A stretch of DNA of 64,000 nucleotides from Leucobacter sp. UCMA 4100 (lineage in GTDB: Bacteria; Actinomycetota; Actinomycetes; Actinomycetales; Microbacteriaceae): contig NZ_JAFEUS010000002.1 of assembly GCF_027853335.1 (NCBI RefSeq), positions 2,650,514 to 2,714,513 on the forward strand, read 5' to 3'. Position numbers and translations under genes: made by a program. Positions 25,729 to 33,953 of the stretch are shown here, one piece after another; position 1 is the first letter of the stretch, and every line of letters starts with the position of its first letter. The notes beneath the pieces were generated by a model. That model was given only the letters and a program-made list of their open reading frames with translations. It ran no database searches and was not told the origin of the DNA.

Positions 25729-26808
25729 TTATTCCTGCGTCACAGAGCGTCGCCATGCGGCTAAAGCGTAGAGTGACGTCGCAACGAAAAACAGGCCGTA
25801 CAAGGCCGTATTCCAGGAGAATATTGTTCCCGCTGTGGCGATTGATAGCCAGGTCAGCCCGCCGGCAAGTATCGCGCCTGAGGTCCATCCAAACGCCTCA
25901 GTGCGAGCCTTTCTGCTCGCCTTTAGGCTAAACCGTGCTGCGTAACTCTCTGGCGCGCCAAATTCGTCGTGGAGCGAGCTTTTTGCCTCTCGCGCGTGTG
26001 CTTGTGCTTCGCTCACAATGCTTCGAATCTCAGTTTCGGAGATGTCTTGACGGAGGCGAAGCTGTTCCATTAAGCCTCTGCTCCACTGGTCATCGGGCAA
26101 TGGTGAAGTGTGCTGGTCTTGAAGGCGGCGTCGAGAGGGAGAGGCTAAGAGACGGCTGAAGCGAGACAGCAAAGCGTAGACGGGTATCGGGGCGAGAAGC
26201 CACAGTGTTGAACCGGTGCCGAGCACTACAGTGTTGCTCGCAACCGCGAGGCCACCGAGCGCTACCCCCGCAGCGAGCAGAAAGATTCCCGTTACCGCGA
26301 TCGCCTTCGGGCGAGAGAACTTTCGCAAGGCAAGTAGCCAGATCTGTCGAACCGATATGCTCATCAGGCCGATGGCTAAGGGTAAAAGAACCATCGGTAG
26401 GAAAACCTTGGTTGTCCAGCCATCATCGATGAGTGTGACGAACATGGTGAGCGCCGTCACCCACAGCGCTACCGAGAAGGTTAAGCTCAGGAACGTTGCG
26501 AGGGTGAGTGGTTCGTCTCGGCTGTACGCTTGCACACCTGTCTCGCGCCACCACTGCTGTTGTTCACGCGCCCAGGTGTGTGCGGACCCGAAAAGGTCTT
26601 CTGCGGGTTCGTTGGCGTCCTGTAGCAACGGCACCAGCTGTGTGAGCGCTGTCTCGGCAACTTTAGGGCTGACGTCGTCGAGCAGTAAGCGGGCCTGCGC
26701 CGAACGGGCCCAGTGTTCGTCGGCGTCGGCTCCACGTGCGTCACGGAATGCGGTATTGACCTGGTCGAACTGAGAAGGGTTCGAAGGCTGGGAGTTTTCG
26801 TGAGTCAT
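25729..26808 (-). CDS. HAAS-domain membrane protein with two soluble modules, partner of PadR
   Basis: A 359-residue protein. A HAAS-like helical module (about residues 20-80, with AEDLFGSAHTWAREQ) is followed by about four membrane segments. A second HAAS-like module comes at about 230-295 (with HDEFGAPESYAARFS), then two more segments. The start ATG 26808 overlaps the padR stop. It is a longer, duplicated-module relative of the protein at 17418-18155. Confidence 0.75.
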   Translation of the reverse strand: MTHENSQPSNPSQFDQVNTAFRDARGADADEHWARSAQARLLLDDVSPKVAETALTQLVPLLQDANEPAEDLFGSAHTWAREQQQWWRETGVQAYSRDEPLTLATFLSLTFSVALWVTALTMFVTLIDDGWTTKVFLPMVLLPLAIGLMSISVRQIWLLALRKFSRPKAIAVTGIFLLAAGVALGGLAVASNTVVLGTGSTLWLLAPIPVYALLSRFSRLLASPSRRRLQDQHTSPLPDDQWSRGLMEQLRLRQDISETEIRSIVSEAQAHAREAKSSLHDEFGAPESYAARFSLKASRKARTEAFGWTSGAILAGGLTWLSIATAGTIFSWNTALYGLFFVATSLYALAAWRRSVTQE

Positions 26809-27149
26809 GCTGTGCCTCCTGTGTTGTGCATTGCATCGACAAGAGTGCGCCACGCTTCTCGTTCAGACTGCAGCCGAGCTTTGCCCTTCGGGGTGAGAAC
26901 GTAGTTTCGCTTTCCTGGCCCGTTCTGTCCCTCCTGCCACTCTGTGACAACCGCACCGTCGTGCTCCAGCGCGGCCAAGAGCGGGTACAGGGAGCCCCCT
27001 TTTGGGCGCCCAAACCCCCGTTCACTCACTGCCTGTGCGATGCCGTAGCCGTGAAGTGGGCCAAGCTCGAGACTTGCGAGCACGGCAGTCCCGAGAGCGG
27101 CACGTGACCATGGAGCTGGCCAGCGTTGTTCCTGTTGCGCGTCACTCAT
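26805..27149 (-). CDS. PadR family transcriptional regulator (second copy)
   Basis: A 114-residue winged-helix protein with LASLELGPLHGYGIAQAV, GGSLYPLLAALEHDGAVVTEW and GKRNYVLTPKGK. The domain layout is the same as in the PadR at 17038-17421, with clearly different sequence. It is first in a two-gene unit with its membrane partner (ATGA overlap). A palindromic operator lies just upstream. Confidence 0.92.
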   Translation of the reverse strand: MSDAQQEQRWPAPWSRAALGTAVLASLELGPLHGYGIAQAVSERGFGRPKGGSLYPLLAALEHDGAVVTEWQEGQNGPGKRNYVLTPKGKARLQSEREAWRTLVDAMHNTGGTA

Positions 27150-27152
27150 GTG

Positions 27153-27177
27153 CCTAAGTATTGCATATACCTAGGTA
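27153..27177 (-). promoter_or_regulatory. PadR-type palindrome
   Basis: CCTAAGTAT (27153-27161) and ATACCTAGG (27167-27175) form an inverted repeat with one mismatch, and TACCTAGGTA (27168-27177) is a perfect palindrome. It sits directly upstream of the second padR start and is a likely autoregulatory site. Confidence 0.65.
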
Positions 27178-27222
27178 GTGTTCGCAAGGGGAAGTTTGCG
27201 ATGCCGCCTCGGGAGTGCTTGA

Positions 27223-28269
27223 CTATGCCGTTACCACCGCCTGGAGACGCTGCTGTACGAGGCGGTCGGCGGCCTCGATGGTGGTGATGCCCGAAGCCTG
27301 CGCCTCATCGAACACCTCTGAGAGTGTTTGGCTGATGGCATCGATGCGCTCGATTTTCTCATCGATCGACGCGTCTTCGGCGCCGAGGTAAATCACGCCA
27401 CCAGCGTTCACGAGGTAGTCGGGTGCGTAGAGGATTTCGCGCGCTGCGAGCGCCTCGGCGCCTGAAGGTTCTGCGAGCTGGTTGTTAGCGGGGCCGACGA
27501 CGGCGCGCGTGTTGAGCTCGCTAATGACCTTCGGGGTGAGCATGCCGCCAACACCCGCGGGCATGAACACATCAGCCTCGACGGTGTGCGCGGTCTCGGG
27601 TGAGACCCACTCGGCGCCGAGCTCGTCGGCGAGCGACTTCTTGGCGGTGTTGATGTCTGAGAGTGTGAGGTGCGCACCTTCTGAGGCGAGCTGTGTCGCG
27701 AGTGCCGAGCCGACGTGGCCGAGGCCAACGATCGTGATGCGGAGGCCGCTCGCCGATGTTTCGCCGGTCAGTCGACGCAGCGTCTCTTGCAGCGCGGCAT
27801 GAACGCCACGAGCGGTGTATGCGCCGGGGTCGCCGAGCCCGCCCTGACCAGCAGGCAGGCCGACCACGTGCTTGGTACGCTCTGAGACGCTCGCCATGTC
27901 GGCCGCGGTGGTGCCAACGTCTTCTGCCGTTTTGTAGAGCCCGCCGAGCTTTTCGACGATGTCGCCCAGGTCGAGAAATGCTGCGTGGCGCTCTTCGGGG
28001 CTCAACGTCTGTCCTGGTGCGAGAGCGATAACGGCCTTGCCGCCGCCCGAGCTGAGGCCTGCGAGCGCGTTCTTTGACGTCATGCCCTCTGAGAGGCGCA
28101 GTGCGTCAGCCACGGCCTCGTCACGGCTGTTGTAGCTCCACAGCCTGCAACCACCGAGCGCGGGGCCGAGAGCCGTGCTGTGAAGGGCTACGGCGATGGT
28201 GAGACCCGAGCGGGTACCCGTCGCGACCGTGAGCTGCTCGTGATCGAACGTGGCAAAAACTGACTGCAT
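27223..28269 (-). CDS. Glu/Leu/Phe/Val dehydrogenase family protein (leucine/valine dehydrogenase type)
   Basis: Oxidative deamination of a branched-chain or aromatic amino acid with NAD. It is 348 residues long, with the GGCRLWSY segment and the catalytic Lys of GLSSGGGKAVIA (about residue 78). The Rossmann motif GLGHVGSALA lies at about 185. The length and GGGK motif fit leucine/valine/phenylalanine dehydrogenases better than glutamate dehydrogenase. An Lrp-type regulator is divergent, suggesting control by its substrate. Confidence 0.93.
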   Translation of the reverse strand: MQSVFATFDHEQLTVATGTRSGLTIAVALHSTALGPALGGCRLWSYNSRDEAVADALRLSEGMTSKNALAGLSSGGGKAVIALAPGQTLSPEERHAAFLDLGDIVEKLGGLYKTAEDVGTTAADMASVSERTKHVVGLPAGQGGLGDPGAYTARGVHAALQETLRRLTGETSASGLRITIVGLGHVGSALATQLASEGAHLTLSDINTAKKSLADELGAEWVSPETAHTVEADVFMPAGVGGMLTPKVISELNTRAVVGPANNQLAEPSGAEALAAREILYAPDYLVNAGGVIYLGAEDASIDEKIERIDAISQTLSEVFDEAQASGITTIEAADRLVQQRLQAVVTA

Positions 28270-28358
28270 GGTGACCTATTCCTCTTCGTTGATGGCGGTG
28301 GTGTGCCTACCGACGATCTCAGTACCTTTTTACGTTTTGTGCAAGAGGGTAACTTCTC

Positions 28359-28409
28359 ATTGATCAGAATGATCAATCTCATCGGGTGCATGAGCGCTAT
28401 TCTGATCAG
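28359..28409. promoter_or_regulatory. Lrp/AsnC-type palindromes between divergent genes
   Basis: ATTGATCA (28359-28366) and TGATCAAT (28370-28377) are exact 8-bp arms. A second CTGATCAG palindrome lies at 28402-28409, about 38 bp away centre to centre and 1 bp before the regulator's ATG. Spaced palindromes of this kind suit an octameric Lrp protein. Confidence 0.65.
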
Positions 28410-28410
28410 T

Positions 28411-28863
28411 ATGAGTGAACTTGACGCCACTGATCGGCGTATTCTTTCGGCCCTCGAACATGACCCGAGGGCCACGGTGCAAGCGCTCTCACAGCGCCTG
28501 GGTCTTGCGCGAGGCACAGTGCACGCGCGAATCGAACGGTTGCAGAACGCCGCAACGTTGCGGGCGCACTCGCTACGCATCGACCCGACCGCCCTGGGGT
28601 GGCCGATGCGGGCGAAGATCACGGTCGAGACTGATCAAGAGTTGCTGAACCATATGATCGCCGATCTCGAGCAGATTCCCGAGATTATTGAGTGTCTCGT
28701 GGTCTCAGGCGGCAGTGACCTCGCCCTCGAAGTGGTTGCCCGCGACTCTGACGATATTTACCGCATCACTCAGAAAATACTTGATTGTCGCGGAGTGATT
28801 CGTACCTCAACCTCGATTGTGCTGAGAGAGCTCATCGAGCGCCGCCAGCATCAGCTGCTCTAG
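28411..28863 (+). CDS. Lrp/AsnC family transcriptional regulator
   Basis: A 150-residue protein with an N-terminal HTH (MSELDATDRRILSALEHDPR, then LSQRLGLARGTVHARIERL) and a C-terminal RAM/ligand domain. ATG 28411 gives the standard AsnC N-terminus; the longer frame from 28303 is not needed. It is divergent from the amino acid dehydrogenase, the usual arrangement for a substrate-responsive activator such as BkdR or LdhR. The last 32 bp overlap the end of the convergent HxlR gene. Confidence 0.92.
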   Translation: MSELDATDRRILSALEHDPRATVQALSQRLGLARGTVHARIERLQNAATLRAHSLRIDPTALGWPMRAKITVETDQELLNHMIADLEQIPEIIECLVVSGGSDLALEVVARDSDDIYRITQKILDCRGVIRTSTSIVLRELIERRQHQLL

Positions 28864-29338
28864 TCTCGGCGCTAGCTGATACCAGCGCTCCCGGCCCAGG
28901 TGTCGCCTTGCCCTCGTGAGCCGCGGCGATCGTGTGGCCGCTCTCGCACTGCACAGCGCTTGAGAGCGGTGATCCGCAGCCTCGGTGCGTCACGGTGATC
29001 GCGGGGCCGGCCTCGTCGGCGTAGTACTTGTCGCCCCAGGTGAGCAGCGCGATGATGACGGGAAACAGGTCGCTGCCCTTTGGCGTGAGCTCGTACTCGC
29101 GGCGAGCGCGCATGCCGGGCTCCTGGTATTCGACGGCGCGCAGGATGCCGGCGGCGACGAGCTTGTGCAGGCGGTCGGCGAGTACCGAGTCTGAGACGCC
29201 TAGGTGGTCACGGATGTCGTCGAAGCGATGAATGCCGTTAAACGCCTCGCGCAAGATGAGCAGCGTCCACTTCTCACCAATCATCTCGAGCGCCCGTTTG
29301 ACCGAGCAGTTTGAGGCGTCGTAGTCGAGCCACTGCAT
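28832..29338 (-). CDS. HxlR family transcriptional regulator
   Basis: A 168-residue winged-helix protein. It starts with a CSVKRALEMIGEKWTLLILREAF helix (Cys 11 is the usual redox or electrophile-sensing position), followed by GVSDSVLADRLHKLVAAGIL and the YELTPKG wing. The C-terminal 50 residues are extra and Ala-rich. AAAGGAG precedes ATG. It is divergent from a thioesterase gene over about 115 bp that contains an inverted repeat. Confidence 0.92.
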   Translation of the reverse strand: MQWLDYDASNCSVKRALEMIGEKWTLLILREAFNGIHRFDDIRDHLGVSDSVLADRLHKLVAAGILRAVEYQEPGMRARREYELTPKGSDLFPVIIALLTWGDKYYADEAGPAITVTHRGCGSPLSSAVQCESGHTIAAAHEGKATPGPGALVSASAETRAADAGGAR

Positions 29339-29362
29339 GGTGCTCCTTTGGTTGACACGTGG

Positions 29363-29377
29363 TAGCCGAACTGGCTA
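29363..29377. promoter_or_regulatory. inverted repeat between HxlR and thioesterase genes
   Basis: TAGCC (29363-29367) and GGCTA (29373-29377) with a 5-bp spacer, in the shared promoter region; a related half-site (AGCTAG) lies near 29397. It is a plausible HxlR operator. Confidence 0.45.
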
Positions 29378-29452
29378 ACTTTGATTATACAAGTCAGCTA
29401 GGAATGAAGCCAGCAGTCGCTGGGGAAGCCGGCTTTGAAGCGAAGGATAGCG

Positions 29453-29944
29453 ATGACGCACCGTGAGAAAACTATTACCTGGCAAGACCCCACCGACGCT
29501 CTCGACGCGATGCCTGGCCTTTCTGGCATCGAGTACCTGCGCAAGATGCAGGCGGGCGAGCTTCCCGGGGCGCCGATCGCCGCTCACGCGGCAATGCAGC
29601 TCGCCGAGGTGGGTGAGGGAACGGTGACCTTTGTCAGCGAACCCGATGAGTCGCACTACAACCCGATTGGTGCGGTGCACGGCGGCCTTGTCTGCACGCT
29701 GCTCGACTCGGCCCTCGGCTGCGCTGCCCACACGACGCTGCCCGCTGGGGTCGGCTACACCTCGATCGAGATCAAGATCAACTACCTGCGTCCGGTGACG
29801 AAAGAGAGCGGGCCGCTCATCGTCAACGGCAGGGTGACGAAACCCGGAAGGCGAGTCGCTTTTGCCGAGGGCGAGGTGCTCGATAAGCACGGCAAGGTCG
29901 TTGCGACGGCGTCGAGTAGTCTGCTCATCTTCCCGCTCGGGTGA
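29453..29944 (+). CDS. PaaI-type (hotdog) thioesterase
   Basis: A 163-residue hotdog-fold thioesterase, expected to hydrolyse aryl- or acyl-CoA. The catalytic-loop region NPIGAVHGGLVCTLLDSALG and the SIEIKINYLRPV strand are characteristic. ATG 29453 follows AAGGA by about 7 nt; a TTG at 29435 is too early. It is under probable control of the divergent HxlR regulator. Confidence 0.9.
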   Translation: MTHREKTITWQDPTDALDAMPGLSGIEYLRKMQAGELPGAPIAAHAAMQLAEVGEGTVTFVSEPDESHYNPIGAVHGGLVCTLLDSALGCAAHTTLPAGVGYTSIEIKINYLRPVTKESGPLIVNGRVTKPGRRVAFAEGEVLDKHGKVVATASSSLLIFPLG

Positions 29945-29966
29945 GACAGCAGTACGGCTCCGGCCG

Positions 29967-30566
29967 CTAACGGGTAACCCGCGCGCCGACCTGCTCGGCG
30001 AAGAGCTCGATGGCGCCGAGCGCCTCGGCAACGGTCACGCTGCCGCCCGCCACGATGTGAAGCCCGTAGGCGTCTTCGAGTGCTACGAAGTTCATCGCGA
30101 TGGTGTCGAGTGGCCCGGTGAGTGTAAAGCTGCCGTCGGCAACGCCTTCGCCGAGAATGTCCCGGTAGAGCTTCAGCTGTGCGTCGTAGAGCTTGCGCAC
30201 GAGCTCGTCGTGCAGCTGTGACTTGCCCGCGAGCATGTCGAATTCGTAGAGCAGACGCATGAGTGCATCGTCTGGCCCGTGGGGCAGTCCCGCGTGAATT
30301 GCGACGGTGAGTTTCTCGGTCGCGCTCTGTTTTTCCTGGACGAGTGCCTCGCGCTCGGTGACGACGCGCTCCATGCCGGCGGCGTGCGCCTCGACGAGAA
30401 TCGCCTCGAGGTCTTGGTAGTAGTAGAGCAGGGCGCCGCGGGTGACACCGGCCTGGTTTGCCACGTCGGTGAGCGAGAGTTCACGCAGCCCGTGCTCTGA
30501 GGCTGCGGCGAGCGCCGCGTTCACCACGTCTTGTCTGCGCTGCTGCTGGGTGCTCGGTCGTGCCAT
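29967..30566 (-). CDS. TetR family transcriptional regulator
   Basis: A 199-residue repressor with an N-terminal HTH (about 10-55, SLTDVANQAGVTRGALLYYYQDLEAIL) and a helical ligand domain. It is divergent from the amidohydrolase-permease pair over 155 bp and probably represses it. The C-terminus converges on the thioesterase gene. Confidence 0.92.
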   Translation of the reverse strand: MARPSTQQQRRQDVVNAALAAASEHGLRELSLTDVANQAGVTRGALLYYYQDLEAILVEAHAAGMERVVTEREALVQEKQSATEKLTVAIHAGLPHGPDDALMRLLYEFDMLAGKSQLHDELVRKLYDAQLKLYRDILGEGVADGSFTLTGPLDTIAMNFVALEDAYGLHIVAGGSVTVAEALGAIELFAEQVGARVTR

Positions 30567-30610
30567 GCCAACAGTATCTCACTGCCTGAGGGCAACCTCA
30601 AAAGAGTTTT

Positions 30611-30638
30611 TTGACATCTGAGTAAAATAACTTATTCT
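30611..30638 (+). promoter_or_regulatory. promoter of the amidohydrolase-permease unit
   Basis: TTGACA (30611-30616), a 16-bp spacer, then TATTCT (30633-30638). The palindrome AATAACTTATT (30626-30636) overlaps the -10 and is a candidate operator for the divergent TetR. Confidence 0.5.
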
Positions 30639-30721
30639 TGTGTGAGTACGGTGCCACAAGCGCACCACAGATTTCTCGGTTCGCGGCGAGACCGCGGGCG
30701 ATAACACCAGGAGTGGCGACG

Positions 30722-32443
30722 ATGCTCGATACCTTGTACACCGGCGGCAAGATCCGCACCTTTGATCCCGAACAACCGTGGGCCGAAGCTCTCGGCGTGA
30801 CGGGCGACACGATCACCTACGTGGGGCCGAGCGCCGACGCGCCAGCCGCTCGCCACACGGTGCAGCTTGAGGGCCGCCTCGTGACCCCGGGCGTCGCCGA
30901 CACGCACAACCACCTGCTGCTCGGCTTCGACGACCTCGCGGTGAGCCTCGACCAGGTCGAGAGCCTCGATGTTGTGCGTTCGCGCATCGCCGAGTTCGCT
31001 GAGACGCACCCCGAGCTCGAGTGGATCTGCGCCGAGAACGCGCTCTACTCGGTCGTCGAGGGGCGTAGGCCGAATGCCGACGACCTTGTGGGCGTGACCG
31101 ATAAGCCAGTGTTCATCACGACCTACGACCAGCACTCGGTGTGGCTCAATAGGCCCGCGCTCGCGAAGCTCGGCATTCTCAACGGGGCCGAGATCGCGTG
31201 GGGCAAGCCCGAGCGCGACAGCGTGACGGGCGAGCCCACGGGGTGGATCACCGACTTTTACACGAGCGCCATGACGATCTCGGGGCTCGCAGAGTTGCAG
31301 CGGGATATTCCCATGTACTCGCCAGACCGCCGCTACCGCAAGGTGACGAACAGCCTCGACATGGCCGCTCGCTTCGGCATCACGACGGTCGTTGAGCCGC
31401 AGGTGCCCCTTGCCGAGCTCGACCTCTTCGCGAGGGCGAACGACGAGGGCAAGCTGACCTCGCGCACGATCGCCGCGATCTACCACCCGGTTGGCGCAGA
31501 CGGTGATTTTCGCGCCCGCATCACTGAGGCGATTGCCGAGACCCCGCAGCACGAGCGCTTCAAGCTCGGGCCGGTGAAGCTCTACGCCGACGACGTGATC
31601 GAGCCGCACACCGCGGCGATGCTCGAAGACTACGCCAACCGCCCGGGGCACAGGGGGCACACGAGCCTCGAGCCGACCGAGTTCACGAAGCTTTTCATCG
31701 AGCTTGACCGGCTCGGCTACCTCGTGCACACGCACGCGATTGGCGACTGGGGCACCCGCCTCACGCTCGACTCGATCGAGGCCGCACAGCGCGCGAACGG
31801 CACACGCAGCCGGCACGGCATCGTGCACGTTGAGTGCCTCGCACCCGATGATCTTCCTCGTTTTGCCGAGCTCGGCGTGGTCGCGGCTATGCAGCCACGC
31901 CACGCATCGCCAGACCTCGTTGCGGGTACTTGGATGGAGAACGTTGGTGAGCAGCGCTGGGACAGGGCATGGCGGTACCGCTCGCTCATCGAGTCGGGTG
32001 CCAAGGTGACCTTCTCGAGCGACTGGCAGGTCGGCGAGATGGATCCGCTCGTTGGGGTCTACAGTGCGATGACTCGAGCGCGCCTCGATGGCAGCGACGG
32101 CTGGACCCAGGGCGAGCGGCTCGACCTTGACCGCACCCTGCACGCCTACACGCAGGCTGGCGCCTTCGCGTTTCACCAGGAGAACAAACTCGGCATGCTG
32201 CGGGCCGGCTACCTCGCCGATCTCGTTGTGTGGTCGGGAGACCTCTACGCGATGGAGCCGGCCGAAATTCTGCAGCAGTCTGCCGACCTCACGGTTGTTA
32301 GGGGCGAAGCCATTCACGACAGTCACGGCGAGCAGGGCGGGCCACAAGCCGCCCCGCACGCAGCAAACGCCAGTGACTGGAGCGTGGGCGAGAGCTCGTG
32401 CGGCGACGCCGCGCAGGGCATACCTCACCAGCACAATTCATAG
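30722..32443 (+). CDS. YtcJ-like amidohydrolase
   Basis: A 573-residue metal-dependent hydrolase of the amidohydrolase superfamily. The metal motif DTHNH is at about residues 60-64, VHTHAIGD supplies later His ligands near residue 335, and FSSDW carries the terminal Asp (about 430). ATG 30722 has AGGAG 9 nt upstream; the frame is open earlier without a usable start. The last 40 residues are low complexity. An amino-acid/amine permease follows, so the substrate may be an N-acyl or amide compound taken up by it. Confidence 0.9.
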   Translation: MLDTLYTGGKIRTFDPEQPWAEALGVTGDTITYVGPSADAPAARHTVQLEGRLVTPGVADTHNHLLLGFDDLAVSLDQVESLDVVRSRIAEFAETHPELEWICAENALYSVVEGRRPNADDLVGVTDKPVFITTYDQHSVWLNRPALAKLGILNGAEIAWGKPERDSVTGEPTGWITDFYTSAMTISGLAELQRDIPMYSPDRRYRKVTNSLDMAARFGITTVVEPQVPLAELDLFARANDEGKLTSRTIAAIYHPVGADGDFRARITEAIAETPQHERFKLGPVKLYADDVIEPHTAAMLEDYANRPGHRGHTSLEPTEFTKLFIELDRLGYLVHTHAIGDWGTRLTLDSIEAAQRANGTRSRHGIVHVECLAPDDLPRFAELGVVAAMQPRHASPDLVAGTWMENVGEQRWDRAWRYRSLIESGAKVTFSSDWQVGEMDPLVGVYSAMTRARLDGSDGWTQGERLDLDRTLHAYTQAGAFAFHQENKLGMLRAGYLADLVVWSGDLYAMEPAEILQQSADLTVVRGEAIHDSHGEQGGPQAAPHAANASDWSVGESSCGDAAQGIPHQHNS

Positions 32444-32476
32444 CCGAGAACCTCATACAGAAAGAAGTGATCATCG

Positions 32477-33883
32477 ATGTCAACGTTGCCATCAGCACCC
32501 AGTGCGACGGGCCAGAGCGGCACACCCTCAAATAAAAAGGGGCAGGAGGGGCTGAAGCGCACGCTGAAGCTAAGGCACCTCGTCTTTATCGGCCTGGCGT
32601 ATATGGCCCCGCTCGCGGTATTCGACATGTTCGGTATCGTCGCAGAAGAGACGCGTGGCCATGTGCCGCTCGCGTACCTCGTCGTCATGGTCGCGGTGCT
32701 CTTCACCGCGTACAGTTACTCGAAGATGGTGAAGTTCTTTCCCATCGCGGGCTCGGCCTACACCTACGCCAAAGAGGCGATTAACCCACACGTAGGTTTC
32801 CTCGTGGGGTGGGCGGCAACGCTCGACTACCTGCTTTTGCCCATGATCAACGCGATTCTCTCGGGCATTTACATGGGCGCAATCATGCCCGATGTGCCGT
32901 TCGGGGTGTGGGTCGTCTTGACGATCGCGATCTGTACGGTGCTGAACCTCGTCGGGGTGAAGCTCGCGGCGAGCATGAACATGATTCTCGTGGGCATTCA
33001 GCTCGTGGTGGCGGTCATCTTCGTGGTGCTCACCGTAAAGAACATTATGAGCGGTGCCAACGATGCTGCCTTTACGATTGCGCCGTTCTTCTCGAGCGAT
33101 ATTCAGGTCGTCTCAATTGCAGCCGGTGCCGCGATTCTCGCGCTCTCGTTCCTGGGCTTCGATGCGGTTTCGACCCTCGCCGAAGAGGCAGAGAAGCCGA
33201 CCCGAGATATTCCACGGGCGATCTTCATCATCATCGCGGTCGCGGGCGCCTTCTTCATCACCGTGACCTACGTCATGCAGGTGCTCTTTCCTGATGTGAC
33301 CGAGCTGGGCGACATCGTGGGTGCTTCGCCCGAGATTGCCCAGTACATTGGCGGTGCCGCTTTCCAGGCTATCTTCGTTGGCGGCTACATGATGGCCGTG
33401 CTCGGCTGCGGCATTACGCAGCAGATGAGCGCTGCTCGCCTGCTCTATGCAATGGGCCGCGATGGCGCCCTGCCCAAGAAGGTCTTCAGCTCGATCAACA
33501 AGCGCACGGGCGTTCCCGTGGTCAACGTCATGATCGTTGCCGCGATCGCACTCACCGCGCTGTTCGTCGACCTCGATCAGGCAGCCTCGATGATTAACTT
33601 TGGAGCGTTTATCGCCTTCACCTTCGTGAACCTCTCGGTGATCTTCGTCTTCTTCAAGTTCTTGCAGCGACGAGATCTGAAGAGCGTGCTGCTGTTTGTC
33701 ATCGTGCCCGGCATCGGGGCGGCGATTAACATCGGGCTCTGGGCGAGCCTCGACTCGCTCTCGATGATGATTGGAGGCGGGTGGATCATCGCCGGCTTCA
33801 TCTACCTGCTCGTGAAGACGCGCGGCTTTAAGAACCCGGCTCCTGATCTCACCGGCCCCATCAACATTGGAATGTACGAGTAG
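32477..33883 (+). CDS. APC family amino acid / polyamine permease
   Basis: A 468-residue, 12-helix transporter of the amino acid-polyamine-organocation superfamily. The N-terminus has LVFIGLAYMAPLAVFDMFGI, the unwound helix-1 region, and a SFLGFDAVSTLAEEAEKPTRDIPRAI motif sits in helix 6/loop. It resembles PuuP-like permeases. It is co-transcribed with the amidohydrolase (33-bp gap). Confidence 0.92.
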   Translation: MSTLPSAPSATGQSGTPSNKKGQEGLKRTLKLRHLVFIGLAYMAPLAVFDMFGIVAEETRGHVPLAYLVVMVAVLFTAYSYSKMVKFFPIAGSAYTYAKEAINPHVGFLVGWAATLDYLLLPMINAILSGIYMGAIMPDVPFGVWVVLTIAICTVLNLVGVKLAASMNMILVGIQLVVAVIFVVLTVKNIMSGANDAAFTIAPFFSSDIQVVSIAAGAAILALSFLGFDAVSTLAEEAEKPTRDIPRAIFIIIAVAGAFFITVTYVMQVLFPDVTELGDIVGASPEIAQYIGGAAFQAIFVGGYMMAVLGCGITQQMSAARLLYAMGRDGALPKKVFSSINKRTGVPVVNVMIVAAIALTALFVDLDQAASMINFGAFIAFTFVNLSVIFVFFKFLQRRDLKSVLLFVIVPGIGAAINIGLWASLDSLSMMIGGGWIIAGFIYLLVKTRGFKNPAPDLTGPINIGMYE

Positions 33884-33911
33884 GTGGCCTGAGCTGGCAA
33901 ACAGATCTCGT

Positions 33912-33953
33912 CGAGTGAGGCGGGCGTGAGTGCGTTCACGCCCGCCTCACTCG
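33912..33953. terminator. 18-bp perfect stem between convergent genes
   Basis: Arms 33912-33929 and 33936-33953 pair exactly around a 6-nt loop. There is no T-run on either side, so it is either a factor-assisted bidirectional terminator or a stability hairpin. It overlaps the last codons of the DUF2993 gene. Confidence 0.7.

Noticed and set aside
30632-32434. 600-codon open frame on the minus strand opposite the amidohydrolase
   Set aside because: The plus strand encodes a clear amidohydrolase with metal motifs and a ribosome site. The minus frame is an Arg/Val/His-rich shadow caused by high GC codon bias.
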